Shown here one piece after another: positions 41,604 to 50,948 of a stretch of DNA of 64,000 nucleotides. The position numbers and the translations under genes were made by a program. Below the pieces are notes generated by a model. It was not told where the DNA came from. It did no database searches and was given only the letters and a program-made list of their open reading frames with translations. Every line of letters starts with the position of its first letter. Position 1 is the first letter of the stretch. Source of the stretch: Hyphomicrobiaceae bacterium (GTDB lineage Bacteria > Pseudomonadota > Alphaproteobacteria > Rhizobiales > Devosiaceae). The stretch covers positions 235,484 through 299,483 of the forward strand of contig JACKJG010000003.1 in NCBI GenBank assembly GCA_020638065.1, given 5' to 3'.

Positions 41604-43694
41604 TCAGATTGTTTCAGGAGCCCCAGCGGTCATGATGGCAAAGGCGTAGGTCAGGGCGACCTCCTTGAGCCGGTCGAAACGGCCCGACGCGCCGCCATGG
41701 CCCGCGCCCATATTTGTGCGCAGATAGAGCGGGTTGATGTCGGTTTTGTGATCGCGCAGCCGTGCCACCCATTTGGCCGGCTCCCAATAGGTGACGCGCG
41801 GATCGGTCAGTCCGGCAAGCGCGAAAATGGCCGGATAATCCTTGGTCTCGATATTGTCGTAGGGCGAATAGGAGGCGATGTAGTCATAGGCCTCCTTACT
41901 GGTGATCGGATTGCCCCATTCCGGCCATTCCGGCGGGGTGAGGGGCAATGTGTCGTCGAGCATCGTGTTGAGCACGTCGACGAAAGGCACCTGGGCGATG
42001 ATGCCTTCGAACCGGTCCGGCCGCATATTGGTGACTGCACCCATCAGCATGCCGCCCGCCGAACCGCCCTGCGCGATGATGCGCTTGCCATCGACGAGAC
42101 CGGCTTCGGCCAGATAATCGGCCACAGCGATGAAATCGGTGAACGTGTTCCTTTTTTTCATGCCCCGGCCTTCGCGATACCAGTGGCGGCCCTTTTCCTC
42201 GCCACCCCGGATATGGGCGATGGCATAAACGAAGCCACGATCGACCAGCGAGAGCGTTGAAATCGAGAAACCCGCCGGCATCGACATGCCATAGGACCCG
42301 TAGCCATAAAGCAGACACGGCGCGGAGCCGTCGAGCCGGGTTGTGGCGCGATGCAAGAGCGTGACCGGAATCTCTTCGCCGTCCGGCGCTTTGGCGTGGA
42401 TGCGCCGGGTCACATAATCATCCGGATTATGACCCGAGGGCACTTCCTGCTCCTTGCGCAGGGTCCGGTCACCGGTTTTGACATTGTAGTCGTAGACCCG
42501 GGACGGCGTGGTCGGCGAAGAATAGGTGAAGCGGATCGTATCCGTATCGAATTCGTATCCGGCAGAGACCCCGAGCGCATAGGCCTCTTCCTCGAAAGCG
42601 ATCGGCTTTTCTTCCCCAGAACTCAAATCGCGAATGATGATGCGCGGTAATCCATCGGCACGCTCCAGCCGGATCAGCCTGCCCTTGATGACGAATGCAC
42701 TGAGGATCAGCACGCCTCCCTGATGCGGCACCAGATCGGTCCAGTTGGCAGCACCGGGTTCATTGGCCGGAGCGGTGACGATCTTGAAGTCTTCCGCGTC
42801 TCCATCATTGGTGTGGATGTAGAGCAAGCCATCCGCTTCCTCGACCCCATATTCGCGGTTTTCTTTCCGTGGTTCGACCAGATGCGGTTCCGTCTCTGCA
42901 TTCGCATCAAGCAGATAGACTTCGCTTGTCTGGTGGTCGTGCGCTTCGATCAGAAGGTATTGCCGCGAATGTGTTGCGCCGACAGCCACGAAGAACCCTG
43001 AATCCTTTTCGGTGTAGATTACCGGATCGTCGGATTGCTCCGTGCCCATGACGTGCTTTCGGACCCGATAGGGGCGGTGGTTCTGATCCTGCTCGACATA
43101 AAGGAAGGCCTTGCTGTCGCGGGTCCAGACCACGCCACCGGCGGTCTTTTCGATGAGGTCCGGCTGGTCCTTGCCCGTTTCGAGATCACGCACATGGATC
43201 GAATAGAATTCCGATCCCTTCCTGTCAGCCGACCAGGCAAGGTAGCGGTGGGTTTCGTCATGCGCGGCGCCGCCAAACCCGAAATAATCGACACCCTCGG
43301 CCTCGGCATTGCAGTCAAGCAGAACCGTCTCCTCGCCACCCTGGCGCGGCGTGCGCACGAGGATGGGATATTGCTTGCCTTCCGCCATTTTCGAATTGTA
43401 GGCGAAGGGGCCATCCGGTGAGGGGACGCCGCTGTCGTCCTCCTTGATGCGGCCGCGGATTTCCTTGTAGATCGCCTCGCTCAGCGCCTCATTGGGTTTT
43501 TCGAATTCCGTTTCGAAATAGGCGTTCTCCGCTTCGAGATAGTCGCGGATATCCGCTGCCAGCACAACGGGATTGTGCATGACCTCCTGCCAATTGTCGG
43601 CCTTCAGCCAATGATAGGGGTCCTGCCGGTCGATTCCGTGATGCGTGGAATTGTGCTGGCGCTTTTCGGCGTGCGGGGGAACAGATTTGGACAT
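41604..43694 (-). CDS. ptrB: S9 family serine peptidase (oligopeptidase B)
   Basis: This is a 696-residue prolyl-oligopeptidase-family enzyme. An N-terminal beta-propeller (about 70-400) is followed by the alpha/beta-hydrolase catalytic domain. The catalytic serine is in GGSAGGMLMG near residue 530, the aspartate in LTDPRVTYWEPAKWVA near 615, and the histidine in GHGGASGR near 655. HAYHWLKA-like DPYHWLKADNWQEV at the N-terminus is typical. It lacks a signal peptide and should cut short peptides, probably after basic residues, in the cytoplasm. It stands 25 bp after the msrB stop and could be co-transcribed. Confidence 0.88.
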   Translation of the reverse strand: MSKSVPPHAEKRQHNSTHHGIDRQDPYHWLKADNWQEVMHNPVVLAADIRDYLEAENAYFETEFEKPNEALSEAIYKEIRGRIKEDDSGVPSPDGPFAYNSKMAEGKQYPILVRTPRQGGEETVLLDCNAEAEGVDYFGFGGAAHDETHRYLAWSADRKGSEFYSIHVRDLETGKDQPDLIEKTAGGVVWTRDSKAFLYVEQDQNHRPYRVRKHVMGTEQSDDPVIYTEKDSGFFVAVGATHSRQYLLIEAHDHQTSEVYLLDANAETEPHLVEPRKENREYGVEEADGLLYIHTNDGDAEDFKIVTAPANEPGAANWTDLVPHQGGVLILSAFVIKGRLIRLERADGLPRIIIRDLSSGEEKPIAFEEEAYALGVSAGYEFDTDTIRFTYSSPTTPSRVYDYNVKTGDRTLRKEQEVPSGHNPDDYVTRRIHAKAPDGEEIPVTLLHRATTRLDGSAPCLLYGYGSYGMSMPAGFSISTLSLVDRGFVYAIAHIRGGEEKGRHWYREGRGMKKRNTFTDFIAVADYLAEAGLVDGKRIIAQGGSAGGMLMGAVTNMRPDRFEGIIAQVPFVDVLNTMLDDTLPLTPPEWPEWGNPITSKEAYDYIASYSPYDNIETKDYPAIFALAGLTDPRVTYWEPAKWVARLRDHKTDINPLYLRTNMGAGHGGASGRFDRLKEVALTYAFAIMTAGAPETI

Positions 43695-43718
43695 GAAGAC
43701 TCTGCAGGTTGGAAAGGA

Positions 43719-44120
43719 CTATTCGTCGTCCCTGGGCGTGAAGTCGAGGGCGACCCCGTTCATGCAATAGCGCAGTCCGGTGGGGTCTGGTCCGTCGGGG
43801 AATACATGTCCGAGATGCGCATCGCAATTGGAACAACGCACTTCCGTGCGCCGCATGAACAGCGAGCGGTCCTGGTGTTCGCTGACTGCGTCACCTGATG
43901 CGGGTTGAAAGAAGCTCGGCCACCCCGTGCCCGAATTGTATTTGCTGGACGCATCGAACAAAGGCTGACCGCAACACACGCAGGTAAACATGCCATCGCG
44001 CTTTTCGTCGTTGAGCGGGCTCGTGAAGGCGCGCTCGGTGCCATGCTTGCGGGCGACCCGATATTGCTCCGGGGTCAGTTCGGCTTTCCATTCAGCATCG
44101 CTTTTGGTGACATTGACCAT
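43719..44120 (-). CDS. msrB: Peptide-methionine (R)-S-oxide reductase MsrB
   Basis: This is a 133-residue MsrB that repairs methionine-R-sulfoxide in proteins. Two CxxC zinc motifs are present (CVCC and CSNC), with GTGWPSF and the catalytic cysteine in RYCMNGVALDF near the C-terminus. I chose the ATG at 44120 because AAAGGAGAG precedes it; the open frame extends 37 codons further but those residues are not family-like. No signal peptide is seen. Confidence 0.93.
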   Translation of the reverse strand: MVNVTKSDAEWKAELTPEQYRVARKHGTERAFTSPLNDEKRDGMFTCVCCGQPLFDASSKYNSGTGWPSFFQPASGDAVSEHQDRSLFMRRTEVRCSNCDAHLGHVFPDGPDPTGLRYCMNGVALDFTPRDDE

Positions 44121-44270
44121 GCAACTCTCCTTTGTCGGAAACTCAAAGCCCGCCTGATATGGGTTCATCGACCAGGCTTGGAAAGTGCGTTCACGCAATT
44201 GGGAAAGCAAGCGGTGCCTGCAAAACCCCACGATTACTGGGGGCGCAACTTGCCGGGGAGGGCGAAGCGA

Positions 44271-44285
44271 TTAAGTTTGCTTTAA
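44271..44285. promoter_or_regulatory. TTAA-N7-TTAA (CtrA-like) site upstream of mrpA
   Basis: TTAA-GTTTGCT-TTAA matches the core CtrA consensus without the trailing C. It lies between divergent msrB and mrpA, about 110 bp before the chosen mrpA start. The 260-bp region also holds the 16-bp palindrome CGCCGC-AATT-GCGGCG at 44345-44360, just ahead of the coding region. Confidence 0.45.
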
Positions 44286-44380
44286 TGATTCGCAAGGCAC
44301 TGGTGGATTTTGCGAACCCTGTGGGCTGACACAATTGATAAGCGCGCCGCAATTGCGGCGTGGCCCGGCAGAACGAAGAG

Positions 44381-46783
44381 GTGAAGGTGGCGTCCGATCT
44401 CGATCTGAGCTTCACGCTGGTTGCACTCGCACCATTCTTTGCCGCTTTTCTGGCGCCGTTCATCTTTCGATTCCTCAAGGAATATTCTTCGTGGGCATTG
44501 GCGATCGTGCCGGCGGCGATCTTCTTTTTTCTGGCCTCGTTCATCCCGGCAATTGTCGAGCAAAAGCTGATTTCGGCCGGTTTCATCTGGATTGGCGCAT
44601 TCGGCATCGAGCTTAACTTCTTTCTCGATGGCCTGAGCCTCACATTCGGTCTGCTCATTTCCGGAATTGGCACGTTCATCGTTCTCTACTCGGGCGCTTA
44701 TCTCAAAGGGCATCCGCATCAGGGGCGCTTCTTTGCATTCATCCTGATGTTCATGGGCTCGATGCTGGGGCTGGTCATGGCCGACAACCTGATCGCGCTC
44801 TTCACCTTCTGGGAACTGACCTCGATCACCTCGTTCCTGCTGATTGGCTTCGATCATTCGCGCGAGGCATCCCGCCGCGCCGCCATCCAGGCGCTGGTGG
44901 TCACCGGAGGCGGAGGGTTGTCCCTTCTGGCCGGTTTTGCACTTCTCAATCTGGTCACCGGACACTGGAACATGATCGACATGTTCCAGTTCGGACCGGC
45001 CTTGCGCGAGTCTGATTTCTACCTGCCCATTCTCCTTTTCGTGCTGGGCGGCGCCTTCGCCAAATCGGCACAGTTTCCGCTGCATTTCTGGCTGCCCAAC
45101 GCCATGGAAGCGCCAACACCGGTCTCAGCCTACCTGCATTCCGCGACCATGGTGAAAGCGGGCGTATATCTGCTGGCACGGATGGCGCCGATATTGGGTG
45201 GAACCACGCTCTGGGGCACAATTCTCCCTATCGTGGGCGGGATTACGCTTCTCTGGGGCGCGACATTTGCCCTGAAACAGACCGACCTGAAGCAGATGCT
45301 GGCGCAGACAACTGTCGCCTCGCTCGGGCTGATGGTGATGCTTATCGGCATTTACAATGAAGCCGCAATCATTGGTGTCGTGCTCTACCTGCTCGCTCAC
45401 GCCTTCTACAAGGGCGCCATGTTCATGATCTCCGGCGGCATCGATCATTCAGCGGGTACCCGCGACATCACCATGCTGGGCGGCCTGATGCGCAAGATGC
45501 CTGTCACGTTTGTTGCGACCATATTGGCGGCAGCAGGTATGGCTGGACTTCCACTGACGATTGCCTTTCTCGCCAAAGAAGAAATGTATGGCGCGCTGCT
45601 GCACGCAGACTGGATGACGCTGCTTGCGCAGCCACAGGATCTTCTGGCGGTCATAGTCATTCTGGTTGGCAACGCGCTGATGATGGCCGTGGGACTTGCC
45701 ATTCTGTTCAAGGTGTTCCTCGGACCCGAAAAGCCGACAGCGGAACATGCCCACGAGAACAGCTTCTCGTTCTGGATCGGGCCGGCAACGCTTGGGGTTC
45801 TGGCGGTGCTGGGCGGCGTCATGACCGACTTCATCAACCACAACGTCGTCACGCCGGTGGCCTCGCCAATCATCTTTTCCGACGTCGAGGCCCATCTGCA
45901 TCTTGGCTTCGACCTCATCATCAAGCCCGCCTTCATATTGTCACTGCTGACATGGGTGCTTGGTGTCCTGATCTACCTTGCGATCGGGCGCATTCGCGTG
46001 AACCTGGCGGCGATGGTGGAAGCGGCGAACATCTCCTTCGACAAGATATTCGACTGGCTTATGTTCGGCCTCGTCCGGCTCAGCGACGCGGTGACGCGCC
46101 TCCTGCATCACGGACGCCTCGAAATCTATCTGACGCTGGTCTTCATCATGTTTGCGGCCGTGTTCTTCGGACCGCTGTTCCTGATGCAGGTCGAATGGCA
46201 ACCGCTGCAAATTCCGAACCTTCATTTTTACGAATGGTCGACCATTGTCATTGCCATCGCGGGCCTGTTTGCCGTTGTCGCAGCCCAGACGCGCCTGCAG
46301 GCTATCGTGTCGCTGGGCATTCAGGGTTTCGCCGTAGCCATTCTCTTTTTGCTGTTTGGCGCTCCCGATCTCAGCTTCACCCAGTTCATGGTCGAAACGC
46401 TGTCGGTGGTCATTCTCGCGCTCGTCATGACGCGCCTGCATCTCGATCAGGCTGACAATCGTGTGCGGGCCGACAAGTTGCGCGACGGGTCCGTTGCCCT
46501 TCTTGGCGGCGTCGGGGTCACCGCGCTGATGCTGCTTGTCCTTCAGGGAACGCTCGACATGCGTCTGACGGACCTGTTTGCCGCCACAAGCGTGGCGATC
46601 GCGCACGGACACAATATCGTCAACGTCATTCTCGTCGACTATCGCGGACTTGATACGCTGGGCGAGATCTCCGTTGTCATGACCGCCGGCATTGCCATTC
46701 TGGCTCTGATCCGAATTCGCACCGGCGGGCGGCAGGTCGGTATTGGCGCGCCCAAAGCCGCGAAACGCGGAGGTGGCAAATGA
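44381..46783 (+). CDS. mrpA: Mrp Na+/H+ antiporter subunit A
   Basis: This is the roughly 800-residue large subunit of the Mrp-type monovalent cation/proton antiporter, related to NuoL of complex I. More than 18 hydrophobic helices are expected. The NuoL-like core includes FTFWELTSITSFLLIGF, KSAQFPLHFWLPNAMEAPTPVSAYLHSATMVKAGVYLL and KQTDLKQMLAQTT; an MrpB-like C-terminal module ends near EISVVMTAGIAILALIRIR. The full length indicates a group 1 (seven-gene) system. The start is uncertain. I prefer the GTG at 44381; a GTG at 44360 lies in a palindrome, and 44387 is also possible. Confidence 0.92.
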   Translation: MKVASDLDLSFTLVALAPFFAAFLAPFIFRFLKEYSSWALAIVPAAIFFFLASFIPAIVEQKLISAGFIWIGAFGIELNFFLDGLSLTFGLLISGIGTFIVLYSGAYLKGHPHQGRFFAFILMFMGSMLGLVMADNLIALFTFWELTSITSFLLIGFDHSREASRRAAIQALVVTGGGGLSLLAGFALLNLVTGHWNMIDMFQFGPALRESDFYLPILLFVLGGAFAKSAQFPLHFWLPNAMEAPTPVSAYLHSATMVKAGVYLLARMAPILGGTTLWGTILPIVGGITLLWGATFALKQTDLKQMLAQTTVASLGLMVMLIGIYNEAAIIGVVLYLLAHAFYKGAMFMISGGIDHSAGTRDITMLGGLMRKMPVTFVATILAAAGMAGLPLTIAFLAKEEMYGALLHADWMTLLAQPQDLLAVIVILVGNALMMAVGLAILFKVFLGPEKPTAEHAHENSFSFWIGPATLGVLAVLGGVMTDFINHNVVTPVASPIIFSDVEAHLHLGFDLIIKPAFILSLLTWVLGVLIYLAIGRIRVNLAAMVEAANISFDKIFDWLMFGLVRLSDAVTRLLHHGRLEIYLTLVFIMFAAVFFGPLFLMQVEWQPLQIPNLHFYEWSTIVIAIAGLFAVVAAQTRLQAIVSLGIQGFAVAILFLLFGAPDLSFTQFMVETLSVVILALVMTRLHLDQADNRVRADKLRDGSVALLGGVGVTALMLLVLQGTLDMRLTDLFAATSVAIAHGHNIVNVILVDYRGLDTLGEISVVMTAGIAILALIRIRTGGRQVGIGAPKAAKRGGGK

Positions 46784-47208
46784 GAACCGTGATTTTCCGG
46801 ACCATCGCGCCCTCGCTGGCCGCCATCATGCTGGTGTTTTCCGTCTTTGTGCTGTTGCGGGGTCACAATGAGCCGGGTGGTGGATTCATCGGTGGGCTGA
46901 TCGCGGCCTCTGCAATCGCCATCTACGGCATTGCGGCAGGCGTGACCGAGGTGCGGTCCGCAATTCGGGTTCCGCCGCTCAATATTGCCGGATTTGGCGT
47001 GGTCATTGCCGGGTTTTCAGGGCTTTTGTCGCTCGGTGAGCACGTGCCCTATCTCAGCGGCCTCTGGGCGTTCATTCCATTCGGCAATTCCGAAGTCGCA
47101 ATTTCGACGCCAATGGTTTTCGACATCGGCGTGTATCTTGTTGTTCTGGGCACTGTGTCGGCGGTGGCGTTGGCACTGGAGGAAACGGAGGAGGACCACC
47201 ATGATTGA
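46780..47208 (+). CDS. mrpB: Mrp antiporter subunit B
   Basis: This is a 142-residue membrane protein with four predicted helices. RGHNEPGGGFIGGLIAASAIAIYG near residues 28-50 and the FDIGVYLVVLGTVSAVALALEE tail are typical. The ATG overlaps the mrpA stop, and its own stop overlaps mrpC. Confidence 0.93.
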   Translation: MRTVIFRTIAPSLAAIMLVFSVFVLLRGHNEPGGGFIGGLIAASAIAIYGIAAGVTEVRSAIRVPPLNIAGFGVVIAGFSGLLSLGEHVPYLSGLWAFIPFGNSEVAISTPMVFDIGVYLVVLGTVSAVALALEETEEDHHD

Positions 47209-47581
47209 ACAGGTCCTCGCAGCTCTGGTCGGCATCTTCTTCACAGCCGCGATCTATCTCATTCTGTCCAAGGCGATTATCCGCATGCTTTTGGGCATCG
47301 CCATTCTCGGCAATGGGGTCAACCTGCTCATTTTCACGCTCGGGCGTGTCAGCCGCGAAGTGCCGCCGATCGTCAGTGACGGTGAATTGATACCGGCCGA
47401 AGGCTTCGCCAATCCCTTGCCCCAGGCCCTCATCCTGACGGCCATCGTTATCGGCTTCGCCATGTTCACTTTCCTGCTTGTGCTCGGCTATCGCGCCTAT
47501 CAGGAACTGAACGCCGACAATACCGATACGATGCGCGTCGCCGAACCCAAGGACGCTCCGCGTCCGCCACTGAGTTACTGA
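47201..47581 (+). CDS. mrpC: Mrp antiporter subunit C
   Basis: This is a 126-residue NuoK-like subunit with three helices. IRMLLGIAILGNGVNLLIF and PLPQALILTAIVIGFAMFTFLLVL are family hallmarks. The ATG at 47201 lies within the end of mrpB (eight-base overlap) and is preceded by GGAGGA. Confidence 0.93.
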   Translation: MIEQVLAALVGIFFTAAIYLILSKAIIRMLLGIAILGNGVNLLIFTLGRVSREVPPIVSDGELIPAEGFANPLPQALILTAIVIGFAMFTFLLVLGYRAYQELNADNTDTMRVAEPKDAPRPPLSY

Positions 47582-47587
47582 AAGAAC

Positions 47588-49180
47588 ATGGCAACAAGCG
47601 CACATACGATTGATCCGGGTGACCTGCCGCGCGCCATGCTCGAGGTAGCGACCTCGCTTAATGACTACGTGATCGTTTTGCCCATTGTGATTTGCCTGAT
47701 GGGCGGGGCTTTCCTGCTGCTGGTGCGCGGATGGCGCGGTTTGCAGCTCGGACTGACGCTGACGTTCCTGGTCGCGATCGCCGCGTTGGAGGTTCAGTTG
47801 TTCGTGCGCGTGCTCTATGACGGTCCTGTTGCGATGACGATGGGCAATTGGCTGCCGCCGTTCGGCATCACATTCGCCGTGGACGTTCTGGGCGCCGGAT
47901 TTGCCCTGGCAGCGACGATCGCAACAATTGTTGTCGTGGTCTATTATTCCACCGATACCATGTTGCGCGAGGTTCGCTACGGGTTCTATTCGCTCATCAT
48001 GCTGCTTTTAGCCGGGGTGACCGGCGCTTTCCTGACAGGCGACCTGTTCAACCTCTACGTCTGGTTCGAAGTGATGCTGATTGCTTCGTTCGGCCTGATG
48101 ATCATCGGCGGACGCAAAATACAACTCGATGGCGCCGTCAAATACGGGTTCCTGAACTTCCTGGCGACGACCTTCTTTCTGATCGGATTGGGTTACCTTT
48201 ACGGTTTGATCGGCACGCTCAACATGGCCGATATTGCCCGCGTCGCCGGCCAGACCGATTCCGCCGCGATGATCGCAGTAGCCGGGCTGTTCCTGCTCGC
48301 CTTCGGCATGAAGGCCGCCGCTTTTCCGGTCAATGCCTGGCTGCCGGCCTCCTATCACACCCCGGATTCAGCGATTTCGGCTCTGTTCGGTGGATTGCTG
48401 ACCAAGGTTGGCGCCTATGCCCTGCTGCGCACCATGATCCTGCTCATGCCGGCGGCGCGCGACGTGCTCGACCCTGTCATTACTGTGGTCGCAGTTTTCA
48501 CGCTGTTGCTCGGACCGATGGGCGCAATGGCACAGACCAATCTGCGCCGCGCCATAGGCTTTCTGGTGATCGGCGGGATCGGCTCCGTCATGGCCGGCAT
48601 CGCGATTTCAGGGCCGTATGGTGTGCCAGGCGGCGGACTTTATGCACTCCACTCCATGCTGACGATGACTGCGTTTTATCTGGTGGCTGGCCTGGTCGAG
48701 CAGATCAGCGGCACGGACGATATTCGCAAGATGGGCGGCATCTATCGCGCCAGCTCGGTGCTCTCCATTCTATTCCTGGTCCTGGTATTTGCCGCAGCCG
48801 GATTGCCGCCATTCCTTGGTTTCTGGCCAAAGCTCCTGTTGTTGCAGGGCGCACTTTCGACCGATGACTGGTTGCTTGCGGCGGCGATTTTGGTCAACTC
48901 GCTCTTCACCTCCATCGCTGGCGCGCGCATCTGGGCACACGTCTTCTGGCGCAACGGCCGCGAAGGCGAGCCCGCGACCGCCAGCAATCCCGACCTGAAA
49001 CCAGTGTCTGAAGCCATCAGCCGTCCGGCCATTCTCGCGTCGGTCGTTCTGGTGGCGCTCATCCTCTATATGGGATTGCGGCCGAACATTCTGTTCGAGA
49101 GCGCCCGCATCGCCGCGTCCGACCTGCTGGATCCCGCCCGCTACACCCAGGCCGTGAATCTCGAGGTGCCCGAACGATGA
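47588..49180 (+). CDS. mrpD: Mrp antiporter subunit D
   Basis: This is a 530-residue NuoN/NuoM-like subunit with about 14 helices. Conserved LFNLYVWFEVMLIASFGLM (with a conserved glutamate), KAAAFPVNAWLPASYHTPDSAISALFGGLLTKVGAYAL and QTNLRRAIGFLVIGGIG are visible. With MrpA it is a main proton/cation-translocating subunit. Its stop overlaps the mrpE start (ATGA). Confidence 0.93.
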   Translation: MATSAHTIDPGDLPRAMLEVATSLNDYVIVLPIVICLMGGAFLLLVRGWRGLQLGLTLTFLVAIAALEVQLFVRVLYDGPVAMTMGNWLPPFGITFAVDVLGAGFALAATIATIVVVVYYSTDTMLREVRYGFYSLIMLLLAGVTGAFLTGDLFNLYVWFEVMLIASFGLMIIGGRKIQLDGAVKYGFLNFLATTFFLIGLGYLYGLIGTLNMADIARVAGQTDSAAMIAVAGLFLLAFGMKAAAFPVNAWLPASYHTPDSAISALFGGLLTKVGAYALLRTMILLMPAARDVLDPVITVVAVFTLLLGPMGAMAQTNLRRAIGFLVIGGIGSVMAGIAISGPYGVPGGGLYALHSMLTMTAFYLVAGLVEQISGTDDIRKMGGIYRASSVLSILFLVLVFAAAGLPPFLGFWPKLLLLQGALSTDDWLLAAAILVNSLFTSIAGARIWAHVFWRNGREGEPATASNPDLKPVSEAISRPAILASVVLVALILYMGLRPNILFESARIAASDLLDPARYTQAVNLEVPER

Positions 49181-49656
49181 ACTTCGCGATGGTCTCACTC
49201 ATTCTTGCGCTTGTCTGGGTTGCGATCACCGGCAACTTCTCCGCGCCGAACCTTCTCATGGGATGGCTCATTTCACTTCTCGCCATGTGGGTGGTCCGCA
49301 ACCAGATGACGACGCCAATTCTGGTGTCGCGCATGCGCCGGGTGATCGGTCTGATCCTTCTCTTTCTTTATGAGCTCGTGCTGTCGGCATTTCGTGTTGC
49401 GAGGCTCGTCCTTACCCCGAACATCAGGTCGCGCCTGAAACCGGGAATTGTCGCTTTTCCAGTTACAGCGAAATCCGACGTCGAGATCACCCTTCTGGCC
49501 AATCTCATCACTCTGACCCCCGGAACCCTCAGCGTTGATGTTTCGGAAGACCGCTCGGTGATTTACGTGCACTGCATATCGGTCGACGACAAACAGGACG
49601 TCATTCGCGACATCGCCGAGGGATTTGAAGCCAAGATCATCGAGGTGTTCGAATGA
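49177..49656 (+). CDS. mrpE: Mrp antiporter subunit E
   Basis: This is a 159-residue subunit with two or three N-terminal helices and a cytoplasmic tail. ANLITLTPGTLSVDVSEDRSVIYVHCI near residues 108-135 is the MrpE/MnhE signature. It overlaps both neighbours by four bases. Confidence 0.92.
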   Translation: MNFAMVSLILALVWVAITGNFSAPNLLMGWLISLLAMWVVRNQMTTPILVSRMRRVIGLILLFLYELVLSAFRVARLVLTPNIRSRLKPGIVAFPVTAKSDVEITLLANLITLTPGTLSVDVSEDRSVIYVHCISVDDKQDVIRDIAEGFEAKIIEVFE

Positions 49657-49979
49657 GCGCACAGGAATTTCTCGATCTCTCCGTTTCCGTTTCGCTGGGC
49701 GTCTTGGCGCTTGCCTTTCTCCTGACCGTGGTGCGCATCCTGAAAGGCCCGACGGTTCCGGATCGGGTGCTGGGCCTCGACATGCTGGTTTCCATCGGCA
49801 TCGGCTTCATCGTCGTGATTGCCATCAAGACCGGCTACTACCTCTATCTTGACGTCGCAATTTCACTCGGACTGGTCGGCTTTCTGGCGACCGTTGCATT
49901 TGCCCGCTTCGTCCTTCAAATCGGGTTGCGTGCGCAACGCAACGGTTCGATCGACCCGGAGGAGAAACGCAATGCTTGA
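49653..49979 (+). CDS. mrpF: Mrp antiporter subunit F
   Basis: This is a 108-residue subunit with three helices. RILKGPTVPDRVLGLDMLVSIGIGFIVV and the YLDVAISLGLVGFLATVAFARF segment identify it. The stop overlaps mrpG by eight bases. Confidence 0.92.
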   Translation: MSAQEFLDLSVSVSLGVLALAFLLTVVRILKGPTVPDRVLGLDMLVSIGIGFIVVIAIKTGYYLYLDVAISLGLVGFLATVAFARFVLQIGLRAQRNGSIDPEEKRNA

Positions 49980-50319
49980 CGCCATCCTTCCGGTTCTTGC
50001 CGGCATATCAATTCTTGCCGGATCCATTTTTTCGCTGCTCGCAGCTATCGGCATTCTGAGATTGCCCGACCTCTTCACGCGCATGCATGCCGCCTCCAAG
50101 GCCGGTACCATGGGCGCGGGTCTGATGTTCCTTGCCGTTGCGCTGATCTCCTTCAACGGTTCGGTCATTCTCCGGGCCTTCGTCGGCTTCTTGTTCGTCT
50201 TGTTGACCGCTCCCGTATCGGCGCATCTTCTGGCGCGCGCAGCCTATTTTGCAAAACAGCCAATGACTTCGTTGACAAGATTTGACGATCTGAAAGATGC
50301 ACCGCCGCCAAATGACTAG
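49972..50319 (+). CDS. mrpG: Mrp antiporter subunit G
   Basis: This is a 115-residue subunit with three helices. IGILRLPDLFTRMHAASKAGTMGAGLM near residues 26-52 and FLFVLLTAPVSAHLLARAAY are characteristic. I chose the ATG at 49972 because GGAGG lies upstream, and the family core follows directly. It closes the seven-gene operon, which likely supports sodium or alkali tolerance and pH homeostasis. Confidence 0.92.
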   Translation: MLDAILPVLAGISILAGSIFSLLAAIGILRLPDLFTRMHAASKAGTMGAGLMFLAVALISFNGSVILRAFVGFLFVLLTAPVSAHLLARAAYFAKQPMTSLTRFDDLKDAPPPND

Positions 50320-50360
50320 GAGGTGCAACTAAACGTCGCACCGAATTCAGGGCAGCCACA

Positions 50361-50465
50361 AAAAGAAACAAAATTTAATTTGAAATTTCGTCTGAGCGGA
50401 ATTAGGTCTCCACTCGCCTAGGCTTAGAATGTGACGAGTCTTGGCCAATAAACATCAAAGGAAAT
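50361..50465 (+). promoter_or_regulatory. AT-rich upstream region of mucR
   Basis: The 146-bp gap between mrpG and mucR contains a stretch at about 50361-50390 that is almost pure A/T with repeated AATTT/AAATT runs, in a window of roughly 60% G+C. MucR-family proteins bind AT-rich DNA containing T-A steps, including their own promoters, so self-regulation is likely. AAAGGA at 50457-50462 is the ribosome-binding site for mucR. Confidence 0.5.
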
Positions 50466-50891
50466 ATGATGACCGAAGAACACGCAACAAAGGGCCGCAG
50501 CGATTCCGAGCTGATTGACCTCAGCACCGAGATTGTTTGCGCCTATGTCGCCAATAACGAAATCAGCCCGGCTGATGTTACGAAATTCCTCGGCGATGTT
50601 CACACGACGCTCAAGGCCTTGAGCGCTGGACAGTCAACCGAGCCGGCTCCCGAGCTGAAACCCGCCGTTCCCGTCCGCAAGTCGATCGGGTCCGACTATA
50701 TCGTCTGCCTGGAAGACGGAAAGAAATTCAAATCGCTCAAGCGCCACCTGCGCACTCACTACGATTTGTCGCCGGAAGAATACCGCGAAAAGTGGAACCT
50801 GCCGGCCGATTACCCGATGGTTGCGCCGAGCTATTCGGAGGTTCGTTCGAGCCTTGCCAAGGCCAACGGCCTGGGTCGCAAAGCCAAGTAG
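50466..50891 (+). CDS. mucR: MucR/Ros-family zinc-finger transcriptional regulator
   Basis: This is a 141-residue regulator. The C-terminal prokaryotic zinc finger reads CLEDGKKFKSLKRHLRTHYDLSPEEYREKW (about 78-107), with Cys and Asp in place of the second Cys and two histidines, as in many MucR proteins. The N-terminal half is the acidic oligomerisation region. MucR proteins act as H-NS-like silencers of exopolysaccharide, motility, virulence and cell-cycle genes. A second ATG lies three bases inside the first. A strong terminator isolates it from the downstream gafY-like gene. Confidence 0.93.
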   Translation: MMTEEHATKGRSDSELIDLSTEIVCAYVANNEISPADVTKFLGDVHTTLKALSAGQSTEPAPELKPAVPVRKSIGSDYIVCLEDGKKFKSLKRHLRTHYDLSPEEYREKWNLPADYPMVAPSYSEVRSSLAKANGLGRKAK

Positions 50892-50916
50892 CGCCTCGAC
50901 ATTCCCGGATTTTCAC

Positions 50917-50946
50917 GGCCGCCCGAAAGGCGGCCGTTTTGTTTTG
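50917..50946 (+). terminator. Rho-independent terminator of mucR
   Basis: CGGCCGCC (50917-50924) pairs with GGCGGCCG (50930-50937), followed by TTTTGTTTTG. It lies 26 bp after the mucR stop, so the next genes need their own promoter. Confidence 0.9.
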
Positions 50947-50948
50947 TG

